DNA of 34,721 nucleotides from Streptomyces soli (lineage in GTDB: Bacteria > Actinomycetota > Actinomycetes > Streptomycetales > Streptomycetaceae): contig NZ_RJVR01000356.1 in assembly GCF_003999195.1 (NCBI RefSeq), positions 1 through 34,721 on the forward strand. The letters run 5' to 3'. Positions 15,735-23,247 of the stretch are shown piece by piece. The notes beneath the pieces were generated by a model, which saw only the letters and a program-made list of their open reading frames with translations, was not told where the DNA came from and made no database searches. The first letter of the stretch is position 1, and every line of letters starts with the position of its first letter. Both the position numbers and the translations under genes were made by a program.

Positions 15735-16610
15735 ATGACACGACTCCCTCACTGGGCCGCCCAGAGCGTCGCGGCCGCCCGGGTGGTCCTCGTCCTCACC
15801 CTCCTGGTGGGACTCGCCTATCCACTGCTTATGACCGCCGCCGCTCACGTGCCCGGCCTGCGGCACAGCGCACAGGGTTCCCTCGTCACCGGCGCCGACG
15901 GCAGGACAGCCGGCAGCTCGCTGATCGGCCAGTCCTTCACCGACGCCAAGGGCAACCCGATCAAGACGTACTTCCAGTCCCGGCCCTCCAACGCCGGTAC
16001 GGGATACGACGCCACGGCCTCCGGCGCCGGCAACCAGGGTGCCGAAAGCGTCGTGGACACCCCCGGCAAACAGAGCCTGCTCACCCAGGTCTGCGCGCGC
16101 AGCAAGGCGGTCGGCGAACTGGAGCACGTCGACGGCTCACGCCCGTACTGCACGGCCGGCGGGGTCGGTGCCGTCCTCGGCATCACGTACGACGGCGGCA
16201 CCAGCGGCCGCGTCACCAACGCCGTCAGCCTCAACCAGGCCTGCCCGGCCAAGCCGTTCCTGTCCTCGTACCAGGGTGTCACCGTCACCTGCGCCAAGCC
16301 CGGCGCGGACTACAGCGCCACCGTGACCGTGCCCATACGCGGCAACGCCCCGGCCCACCCGGTCGTGCCGGCCGACGCGGTCACCGCGAGCGGCAGCGGC
16401 CTCGACCCCGACATCAGCCCGGCGTACGCCGAGCTGCAGGCCCCGCGTGTCGCCCGCAAACGCGGCACCAGCGAGGCGAGCATCCAGAAGTTGATCAAGA
16501 AGTACACCACCGGGCGCGCCCTCGACGTGCTCGGCGAGCCGACCGTCAATGTCGTGGAGCTCAACCTGGCCCTCGACCGCACCTACCAGAACCCGAAGCA
16601 GGGAGCCTGA
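15735..16610 (+). CDS. kdpC: Enlarged K+-transporting ATPase subunit C (system 2)
   Basis: KdpC family, 291 residues against 209 for system 1. The N-terminal membrane segment (about 12-36) and the family motifs GSLVTG, GSSLIGQSF, SRPSNAGTGYD, PADAVTASGSGLDPDIS and VNVVELNLAL are kept. About 80 extra residues (roughly 100-190) sit between the GxGYD region and PADAVTAS and include four cysteines (VCARS, YCTAG, QACPAK, VTCAK), which could form two disulfides outside the membrane. I recall long KdpC forms with similar inserts in other actinomycetes, so the insert is probably a subfamily trait and not an accident. It is 2 nt from kdpB and from kdpA. Confidence 0.9.
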   Translation: MTRLPHWAAQSVAAARVVLVLTLLVGLAYPLLMTAAAHVPGLRHSAQGSLVTGADGRTAGSSLIGQSFTDAKGNPIKTYFQSRPSNAGTGYDATASGAGNQGAESVVDTPGKQSLLTQVCARSKAVGELEHVDGSRPYCTAGGVGAVLGITYDGGTSGRVTNAVSLNQACPAKPFLSSYQGVTVTCAKPGADYSATVTVPIRGNAPAHPVVPADAVTASGSGLDPDISPAYAELQAPRVARKRGTSEASIQKLIKKYTTGRALDVLGEPTVNVVELNLALDRTYQNPKQGA

Positions 16611-16612
16611 CC

Positions 16613-18262
16613 ATGGCGGCCTGGATCCAGGCAACGATCGTCATCGCCGTCGTCGTGGGGCTCCACGTCCCGCTGGGCGACTACATGGCGCGCATGCTCG
16701 ACGGCGGCAGACACTGGCGGGGCGAGAAGGCCCTGTACCGGTTGTGCGGCATCAACCCGGACAAGGAACAGACCTGGCGGCACTACCTGGTGGCGCTGCT
16801 GGCCTTCTCCGCCATGAGCATCGCGGCGCTCTTCGTCCTCTTCACCCTCCAGGGCCCCCTGCCCTGGTCGCTCGGCCACGCCGGCATGCCGTGGCAGCTC
16901 GCCCTCCACACGGCCGTCAGCTTCACCACCAACACCAGCTGGCAGAATTACGCCGGCGAGTCCACCACCGGCCACCTCGCCGTCATGGCAGGCCTGGGCA
17001 CCCAGGCCTTCGCCTCCGGCGCCGTCGGCATCTGCGCCGCCCTCGCCCTCATCCGCGGCCTGGTCCGGCGCTCGACGACCGACCTCGGCAACTTCTGGGT
17101 CGACCTGATCCGTACGATCTTCCGCGTCATGCTGCCCCTCGCGGTCGTCTCAGGTCTGGTGCTCATCGCGCTCGGCGTCGAGCAGAACCTCGGCGCAGCG
17201 CACACCGTCACCACCGTGGCCGGCGGCCACCAGACGCTGATCGGCGGCCCGGCGGGCTCCTGGGAACCCCTGAAGCTGTTCTCGGGCGACGGCGGAGGCA
17301 TCTTCAACGCCAACAGCGCGCACCCGTACGAGAACCCCTCGGCCTGGACCAACACCATCGAGATCGTGCTGATGCTGCTCATCCCGACCGCCTTCATCCG
17401 CACCTACGGCCGCATGATCGGCAGCCTGAAGCAGAGCTGGACGCTCCTCGCCGTCGTCGGCATCCTCTTCGGCCTGCTGCTCGCCGCCGGCTCGCTGGCG
17501 CAGAGCGCCCACACCGGCACGGTCACGGCCGCGGTCGGCGGGCAGACGGAGGGCACCGAGACCCGCTTCGGCGTCCCCGGCAGCACCCTGTTCGGCATCT
17601 CGGCCACCGGCTCCGCCGACGGCGCCGCCAACGCCTCGTACGACAGCTTCTCCAGCCTCGGCGGCGGTGTGCTCATGGCCGCGATGATGCTCGGCGAGAT
17701 CGCCCCCGGCGGCACCGGCAGCGGTCTGTACGGCCTGCTCATGGCCGTCATGATCGCCGTCTTCATCGGCGGGCTCATGATCGGCCGCACGCCCGAGTAC
17801 CTGCGCAAACGGATCGGCTTCGCCGAGATGCGGTACGTCGTCCTGTACGCCCTGGTCGCGCCCACCGCGATCCTGGCCTGCTCGGCGATCGCGGTGGCCC
17901 TGCCGCAGGGCCGGTCGTCCATGGGCAACGCCGGCCCGCACGGCCTCAGCGAGCTGATCTACGCCTACACCAGCAACGTCAACAGCAACGGCAGCGCCAT
18001 GGCGGGTTTCAACGGCGCCACCGACTTCCACAACCTGCTCATGGTCGCCGCCATGCTGATCGGCCGCTATGTCCCCATCGTCTTCGTCCTGGCGTTGGCC
18101 GGCCGACTGGCCATACAGCAGCCAGGCGTCGTCACCGTCGGCACCCTCCGCGCCCACGGCGTCAACTTCGTCGTCCTGGCCACCGGAGCCGCCCTCGTCC
18201 TGGCACTGCTCAACTTCCTGCCGGCCCTGTCCCTCGGCCCGCTGGCCGAAGGGCTGTACTAG
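16613..18262 (+). CDS. kdpA: Divergent K+-transporting ATPase subunit A (system 2)
   Basis: KdpA homologue of 549 residues, full length, ending LPALSLGPLAEGLY like system 1. All four selectivity-filter segments differ from the canonical form: TNTSWQ (106-111) for TNTNWQ, GDGGG (225-229) for TNGGG, ADGAAN (335-340) for STGAVN and NSNGSAM (457-463) for NNNGSAF. Surrounding conserved blocks (NANSAHPYENP, GEIAPGGTGSGLYG, GRTPEYL) are intact, so this is not decay. The pump may have altered affinity or ion preference; that is inference. It is last in the kdpFBCA order. Confidence 0.9.
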   Translation: MAAWIQATIVIAVVVGLHVPLGDYMARMLDGGRHWRGEKALYRLCGINPDKEQTWRHYLVALLAFSAMSIAALFVLFTLQGPLPWSLGHAGMPWQLALHTAVSFTTNTSWQNYAGESTTGHLAVMAGLGTQAFASGAVGICAALALIRGLVRRSTTDLGNFWVDLIRTIFRVMLPLAVVSGLVLIALGVEQNLGAAHTVTTVAGGHQTLIGGPAGSWEPLKLFSGDGGGIFNANSAHPYENPSAWTNTIEIVLMLLIPTAFIRTYGRMIGSLKQSWTLLAVVGILFGLLLAAGSLAQSAHTGTVTAAVGGQTEGTETRFGVPGSTLFGISATGSADGAANASYDSFSSLGGGVLMAAMMLGEIAPGGTGSGLYGLLMAVMIAVFIGGLMIGRTPEYLRKRIGFAEMRYVVLYALVAPTAILACSAIAVALPQGRSSMGNAGPHGLSELIYAYTSNVNSNGSAMAGFNGATDFHNLLMVAAMLIGRYVPIVFVLALAGRLAIQQPGVVTVGTLRAHGVNFVVLATGAALVLALLNFLPALSLGPLAEGLY

Positions 18263-18290
18263 CAGTACCGGCGGCGCGGACGGCTCCGGC

Positions 18291-18372
18291 GTCAAGGACG
18301 CGCCAAGACGGCGGAGCACGGCGTCAGGGAAGTGTCAGGAACGGGGTCACGGAGATGCGGCGCACCTAGCGT
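18291..18372 (+). promoter_or_regulatory. Predicted operator and leaderless promoter
   Basis: TCAAGG (18292), CCAAGA (18303), TCAGGG (18324), TCAGGA (18335) and TCACGG (18347) are spaced 11, 21, 11 and 12 bp. TAGCGT at 18367-18372 is a likely -10. Transcription would start about seven bases later, at the ATG at 18380, giving a leaderless mRNA. Confidence 0.5.
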
Positions 18373-18379
18373 CAGACCC

Positions 18380-18946
18380 ATGGAATCGCGAAGTGCCCGA
18401 TCCGCCTCGGCGCGCAACCGGCAGCACCCGGGGCCGCCATCGGGCAAGGGCTTGGCCGGCGACCGCCACTGGCGCGGCGACGCCCGGTACGCGATCCGGT
18501 GCGCCCTCGCCTTCTACGCGCTGGCCATGCTGATCGACCAGGGCGCCGGCACTCTCACCCTGCCGCGTGCCGGCCTGTGGACCGGGCTGGCCCTTCTGGC
18601 CCTTGTCGTCCTGCTGCCGCCCCGGGTGAGCGTCGGCGAGGGGTGGCTGGCGGTACGGGGTCTGGTGCGCGAGCGCCGGGTGCGCACCGATGCCCTGGTC
18701 GAGGTTCGTCAGTACGAGGGCATCTCGGCCCATCTGCTCCTGCGGGACGCCGCCGGCCGCTGGCTGGAGCTCGATCCGCGGGTCCTGGTCGGCAATGCGT
18801 TGATCTGGCACGAGGTGGACGCGGGCATCCGCCGGTCCCGCGAACGCGGCACTCTGCGTTCCGGGACGGACGTACTGCGGCGGCTGAGCGAGCGGATCGA
18901 CGGTACGGAGGCCCAGGCGGTGTTCCGGGCCTCCGGCCTGGAGTAG
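18380..18946 (+). CDS. Small membrane protein, unknown function
   Basis: A 188-residue protein. A basic N-terminal stretch is followed by two hydrophobic helices (about 40-56 and 63-80), then a soluble PH-like part (SVGEGWLAVRGLVRERRV, VEVRQYEGISAHLLLRD, WLELDPRVL). I recognise no family with certainty; the layout recalls bacterial PH-domain membrane proteins. ATG 18380 is preferred over an in-frame ATG at 18332, because the latter lies upstream of the predicted -10 and inside the operator. It has no Shine-Dalgarno, fitting a leaderless start. Confidence 0.65.
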   Translation: MESRSARSASARNRQHPGPPSGKGLAGDRHWRGDARYAIRCALAFYALAMLIDQGAGTLTLPRAGLWTGLALLALVVLLPPRVSVGEGWLAVRGLVRERRVRTDALVEVRQYEGISAHLLLRDAAGRWLELDPRVLVGNALIWHEVDAGIRRSRERGTLRSGTDVLRRLSERIDGTEAQAVFRASGLE

Positions 18947-18949
18947 CTC

Positions 18950-19469
18950 AGGCGGTCCCCGCACCGCCGACGGCCACGAACTCTCCCTCCAGGTCAACTT
19001 CCTGGCCGCCTACCTGCTCACCCGCGCCCTGGCCGGACCGCTGACCGTGCGCTCGGGCAGCCGAGTGGTCAACGTTTATTCCGCGATGCACCGCACCGCC
19101 TCCATCTCCTGGAACGACCTCAACCGCGCCCGCCGCCACTCCCGGCACACCGCCTACGCCCAGTCACAGCTCTCCCTCACCGTCTTCGCCCGCGCCGAAG
19201 CCCCCACCGGGTGCACGGTCGTCAGCGTCCACCCCGGCATCTGCGAGACCACACTGCCGCCGCTGTACGCATACGAGGGCGAGCCCGCCGCCCAAGACGC
19301 CGCCCGCGTGGTGCGCCTGTGCGACCCGGCGACCGAGCTGGTTCCCGGCGGCTACTACGACCGCACCGCGCTCTGCCCGGCCGCGCCCGTCGCGACCGAG
19401 GACCGCACCGTACGCCGCCTGTGCAAGCTCGCCGACCGCCTCGTCGCCGACCGGGCCGGCCGGCGCTGA
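18950..19469 (+). pseudogene. Short-chain dehydrogenase remnant
   Basis: An open frame reading TADGHELSLQVNFLAAYLLT, SRVVNVYSAMHRTA, TAYAQSQLSLTVFAR and TVVSVHPGICETTLPP corresponds to the second half of a classical SDR (retinol-dehydrogenase-like). The N-terminal Rossmann glycine motif is absent and the frame has no start near its homologous beginning; it abuts the previous gene 3 nt after its stop. The catalytic YxxxK reads YAQSQ, so the lysine is lost. It is probably a nonfunctional remnant. An internal GTG (19047) could in principle start a 140-residue product. Confidence 0.7.
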
Positions 19470-19590
19470 ACCCATGGCCGTACCGCTGCAAGCAGCCTGC
19501 ACCTACAGTACGAGCCATGGCTGGAGAGACGTCTCCGACGCAGACGCCGGGCACCAGCCGCGGCACTCTACCGGGCTATCCCGGCTTGTC

Positions 19591-19626
19591 GGGGGTCCCC
19601 CGCCCCAGCACGCTGGCGTGGGGGAC
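19591..19626. repeat. GC-rich palindromic repeat
   Basis: The palindrome GGGGGTCCCCC (19591-19601) runs into a hairpin in which GTCCCCC (19595-19601) pairs with GGGGGAC (19620-19626), continuing inward with one mismatch to a 4-nt loop. It lies 28 nt upstream of the hydrolase start and resembles the repeat embedded in kdpD. Confidence 0.55.
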
Positions 19627-19653
19627 CTTCGATCACGTTGGGAATCCGCAGCA

Positions 19654-20817
19654 ATGAACTCCTCGCGACGACTGCCCATAGCCCGCAGGACCCGCTACGG
19701 CATCGCGGCCGCCCTCCTGACGACCACGACAGTGGGGCTCGGCGCCTGCGCCGGCCACAGCGACCGCGCCGCCAGTAGCGACGACCGGGCCCCGGCCGCC
19801 GTGGCCGACGGGATGCCGGCCAAGTACGTGCCGTGCGGCAAGCCGCCGGCGAAGCTGGAAAAGCTCGACCAGGACTTCCTCAACCAGCTCGCGGCCGCCG
19901 ACGGCACTCCGCTCTACAAGCTGTCGTACAAGACCGCCCGACAGGTGCTGGACAAGCTGCAATCGGGCCCCGTTGCCAAGCTCCCCGCCCAGATCAGCGA
20001 GCGGACCGTCCCGGGAGGCCCCACCGGCCCAGTGTCCATCCGCATCGTCCGGCCGAAGGGCATCAAGGAAGACCTGCCCGGCATCGTGTACATCCACGGC
20101 GGTGGCTGGGTCCTGGGCAACGCCAAGACGCACGATCGCCTCGTCCGGCAGATCGCCAACGGATCCCGCGCCACCGTCATCTTCGTCAACTACACCCCCT
20201 CCCCCAAGGCACACTTCCCCGTCCCCATCGAGCAGGCTTACACCGTCGCCAAGTGGGTGGCCCACCACGGCCGCGAGATCGGCGTCGACTCCAAGCGTCT
20301 GGCCGTGGCCGGAGACTCCGTCGGCGGCGACATGACCGCAGCGGTCACCCTCATGGCCAAGCAGCGCGGAGGCCCCCACTTCCGGCAGCAGGTCATGCTC
20401 TACCCGGTCACCGACGCCAACTTCAGCACCCCCTCGTACAACCGCTTCGCCGAGAACTGCTGGCTCAGCCGCCCGGCCATGAAGTGGTTCTGGGACGCCT
20501 ACGCGCCCCACCACGCCGACCGCAGCAATCCGCTGGCCTCTCCCCTGCGCGCCACCGTCAGCCAGCTGCGCGGCCTGCCCCCTGCGCTGCTGATCACCGA
20601 CTCCGATGTGCTCTTGGACGCCGCCCGCGCCTACGCCGCGAAACTGCGCTCCGCCGGCGTCCCGGTCACCGCCTCCCACTACAGCGGTATCACCCACGAC
20701 TTCATGATGCTCAACTCCCTGGCCGGCACCCGGGCCCACAAGCAGGCAGTCGCCCAGACCACTGCCGCCCTGCGTAAAGCGCTGTACACACCGGCGGACC
20801 CGCGACCCCGCAAGTAG
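19654..20817 (+). CDS. Alpha/beta hydrolase (HSL-type esterase), probable lipoprotein
   Basis: A 387-residue secreted hydrolase. The N-terminus has an RR-containing basic region, a hydrophobic stretch (AAALLTTTTVGLGAC) and a lipobox-like LGAC, suggesting export and lipid anchoring at Cys32. The catalytic domain shows the oxyanion motif YIHGGGW, the nucleophile in AGDSVGGD (GDSAGG type, hormone-sensitive-lipase family), the acid in DSDVLLD and the histidine in ITHDFMML. The substrate is unknown, probably short-chain esters. ATG 19654 has only a weak ribosome site and is preceded by a GC hairpin. It appears intact and single, between two remnants. Confidence 0.88.
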   Translation: MNSSRRLPIARRTRYGIAAALLTTTTVGLGACAGHSDRAASSDDRAPAAVADGMPAKYVPCGKPPAKLEKLDQDFLNQLAAADGTPLYKLSYKTARQVLDKLQSGPVAKLPAQISERTVPGGPTGPVSIRIVRPKGIKEDLPGIVYIHGGGWVLGNAKTHDRLVRQIANGSRATVIFVNYTPSPKAHFPVPIEQAYTVAKWVAHHGREIGVDSKRLAVAGDSVGGDMTAAVTLMAKQRGGPHFRQQVMLYPVTDANFSTPSYNRFAENCWLSRPAMKWFWDAYAPHHADRSNPLASPLRATVSQLRGLPPALLITDSDVLLDAARAYAAKLRSAGVPVTASHYSGITHDFMMLNSLAGTRAHKQAVAQTTAALRKALYTPADPRPRK

Positions 20818-20917
20818 CCAGGGGCCGCAACCGCGACGGGCACCGCCGGCATCGACGGGCAGCGTGCCCCCCTAGCCCCAGTGGCGAGGGCGGCAAGCTG
20901 CCGGCCGAGATCCATCG

Positions 20918-21140
20918 GTGCCCTGGAAGGCCGAACCGGTCAAGCGTGTGTTCATCCCCAAGAGCCACGGCAGTCAGCGCCCACTCGGCATCCGATCATC
21001 CTGACCGGGTCCCTCAGGCCCGCGTGAAGAACGCTCCTCTGGAGCCCGAGTGGGAAGCCCGGTTCGAGCCGACGTCCTATGACTTCAGGCCCGGCCGCAG
21101 CTGCCAGGACGCGATATCCGCGATCTTCTGTGACGCTGAA
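20918..21140 (+). pseudogene. Group II intron reverse transcriptase/maturase remnant
   Basis: One frame reads WKAEPVKRVFIPKSHGSQRP then LGI and a stop at 21002-21004. The next frame continues PQARVKNA and LEPEWEARFEPTSYDFRPG, then RSCQDAISAIFCD. These are consecutive blocks of the N-terminal reverse-transcriptase region of group II intron proteins. A frameshift near 20990-21005 separates them, the catalytic YADD region and everything downstream are missing, and similarity stops near 21140. It is a dead mobile-element fragment of about 220 nt. No intron RNA domain V was recognised nearby. Confidence 0.75.
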
Positions 21141-21329
21141 AGGCCTGCTCTGGCACCGGCTCGTCGCCCAGGGCAGGCTCTTGACGGAATCAGCACGGAA
21201 ACCGCGACCGGCATCCTCTTCGGCCCGCTCGTCTTCCGGCTGATGAGCGGACACGCGCCCCTCGATGAGGAGCACGCCGACGCAATTTCCGCAGCTGCCC
21301 TTGAGGGACTCCTCGGCCCCGACATGTAG
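21141..21329 (+). pseudogene. TetR-family regulator C-terminal remnant
   Basis: The frame ending at 21329 reads ISTETATGILFGPLVFRLMS then GHAPLDEEHADAISAAALEG. This matches the ligand-binding end of TetR regulators (LFGP-x-x-x-RLL-x-G-x-PLD). There is no HTH domain. The fragment is fused to the intron reverse-transcriptase remnant, so it is most likely the debris of an old insertion or deletion. Confidence 0.55.
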
Positions 21330-21382
21330 CCGGGACCGTCGGTCAGACGATTGCTCCCGCATCACGAGATCAGCCCCCGCCG

Positions 21383-23023
21383 TTACGCAGGCAGGGATTG
21401 CTCGGTCCAGACCGTCTTGCCCGAGGCGGCATAGCGCGTCCCCCGGCGCTGGGTGAGCTGGGTGACGATGGACAGACCTCGGCCGCCTTCGTCGGTCTCT
21501 GCCGGTCGGCGCCTGTGGGGGCCCGAGCTACAGGTGTCGGATACCTCGCAGATGAGCGTGTGCTCGTCCCGGATCAGGCGCATATCTATAGGGCCGTTGG
21601 CGTAGCGCATGGCGTTCGTGACGAGTTCGCTGACGACCAGGACTGTGCTGTCGGCCAAGTCCTCGAGCTTCCATGTCACCAACTGCCGGCTGGCCCAGGC
21701 ACGAGCCGCGGCCACAGCGGCGGGGTCGGGTGGCAGGGTCATGGTGGCGACGCAGTCGGCCTCCAGCGCCCGTGGGCAGGTCAGGAGGAGGATCGGCTGG
21801 CGGTCCGAGGGGAGGTCGCCCAGGACGTCGGCGACAAGTCGTGGCAAGTCCGATGAGGATCTGGACAACGCCTCGTGGAGCCGTTCCGTGGTCCCGTCAG
21901 AACGTGGGAGCGGTGCCTGGGTATTGGCGTCGCACAAAACCAGCGTGCTCCCCGGCGGTACCTCGAACTCAGAGGTCTCAAAGGCCTGGTCATCGGCACC
22001 CAAGGGGGAACAAAGGGCGAAGCGGGGGACGCTGACACTGCCGTCAGGGTGGCCGATCGCCAGGGAGGGGTTCCCCGACCTCGCCGCGTCGCAGCGTCCG
22101 CTGACAGGGTCGTAGATCGCGTACAGGCAACTGGTCCCGGCCCCCCGGGGATTGCGTGGGTGTTGTCGAACCAGCCGAATCACCACGTCGTCCAGGCGCG
22201 CGAGCAATTCGTCGGGCGGCAGGTCGAGTGCCGCGAGCGTGGTGATCACCGCTCTCGACTGGCTCATGCTGACCGCAGCCTGAACGCCCCGCCCTTCTGC
22301 CTTGCCCACCACCAGGGCCACCCGCGCGCTGGACAGGGGGATCACGTCGAACCACCAGCCCGCACAGACCCCAGCCGGGATATGGCCGTGGGACGCTTCG
22401 AGCGCGCTGACCGACGGAAGCTCCTCATTCAGCCGGGAACCCAGCACAAGCCGGGAGAGAGAGCGCACCTGGATCTGGCGGCGAACGACGTCCAGGCTAA
22501 GTGCAGCATGCTCCGCGAGCCGCTTGGCTTCCCGCAGGTCGCGTTCGTCGAACGGCGCCGAGTCGGCCTCCCGGTACAGGACCCACAGGCCGAGAACTGT
22601 GCCCCCGACGGTCAACGGGAGCGCAATCAGGGAATGCGCCCCTGCCTCGCGGAACAGTCGCGCGCGTACGGGGTCAAGGGCAAGCCACTGGCTGTCGTGG
22701 TCCAGGTGGCGGATGAGGCGTGGGCGCAGATCGAGCAGACTCTGCCAGTAAGGGGTAGCAGGCGGTATCCGGCTCACATCGCCCACGGCGCAGGCGCTAC
22801 GTTCACCTTCTCCGCGCGCGCTCGAAAATGCAGCCCGTCGTAGGTGATCGCCCCGGCCGACGGGGCCAAGCGGTGGCCTGTCGCCGCAGAACAGGAGGTC
22901 GAGCACGTCCACGGTGGACACGTCGGCCAGCTTGGGCACAGCTGACGCAGCGAGGGTCTGAGAAACACGGAAGAGCCTGTGGGAGGTGACCGTGGTCCGA
23001 CGAGCGGGGGTACAGGAAGTCAT
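21383..23023 (-). CDS. GAF - degenerate PP2C (SpoIIE) - HATPase regulator
   Basis: A 546-residue regulator of the kind that links a sensory domain to partner-switching control of sigma factors. The order is a GAF-like domain (about 60-185), a SpoIIE/PP2C phosphatase domain (about 205-390) and an RsbW-like ATPase (about 425-545). The ATPase keeps ELVTNAMRYA, EVSDTCSS and DEGGRGLSIV. In the PP2C domain the usual GGDWYD reads AGWWFD (221-226) and VVGDxxGHG reads VVGKAEGRG (about 237-245), so two metal-binding aspartates are replaced by Trp and Lys. The phosphatase is probably inactive and may act as a ligand-binding or protein-binding module. Start ATG 23023 is chosen over 23053 by the GGGCGG before it. 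Confidence 0.82.
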   Translation of the reverse strand: MTSCTPARRTTVTSHRLFRVSQTLAASAVPKLADVSTVDVLDLLFCGDRPPLGPVGRGDHLRRAAFSSARGEGERSACAVGDVSRIPPATPYWQSLLDLRPRLIRHLDHDSQWLALDPVRARLFREAGAHSLIALPLTVGGTVLGLWVLYREADSAPFDERDLREAKRLAEHAALSLDVVRRQIQVRSLSRLVLGSRLNEELPSVSALEASHGHIPAGVCAGWWFDVIPLSSARVALVVGKAEGRGVQAAVSMSQSRAVITTLAALDLPPDELLARLDDVVIRLVRQHPRNPRGAGTSCLYAIYDPVSGRCDAARSGNPSLAIGHPDGSVSVPRFALCSPLGADDQAFETSEFEVPPGSTLVLCDANTQAPLPRSDGTTERLHEALSRSSSDLPRLVADVLGDLPSDRQPILLLTCPRALEADCVATMTLPPDPAAVAAARAWASRQLVTWKLEDLADSTVLVVSELVTNAMRYANGPIDMRLIRDEHTLICEVSDTCSSGPHRRRPAETDEGGRGLSIVTQLTQRRGTRYAASGKTVWTEQSLPA

Positions 23024-23247
23024 GATGTCCGCCCTGTGGGTAAAGCATCGCATTGGTCCATTTCGATCCTGCTGCGCGCGCGCCTCTTAGTCGTCCCCAC
23101 TCATCCGCACATCCGCGTACGTGATACGCGTCACACCATGCGGGGCACTCCCGCCGGGCGTGCGGCATTACCGCACGGTAGCTGCGGGGTCTCCGCTAAT
23201 CCGATCGAGATCGCATGGGATGACATTTCCGGCATTACGGTTGTCGT
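23024..23247. promoter_or_regulatory. Divergent intergenic region with short inverted repeats
   Basis: This region separates the phosphatase-kinase gene from the response regulator and should hold both promoters. It contains GTGA-N6-TCAC (23121-23134) and TACCG-CA-CGGTA (23069+100, i.e. 23169-23180), either of which could be an operator. No clear -35/-10 pair was identified. Base composition is lower in GC than the flanking genes. Confidence 0.3.
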
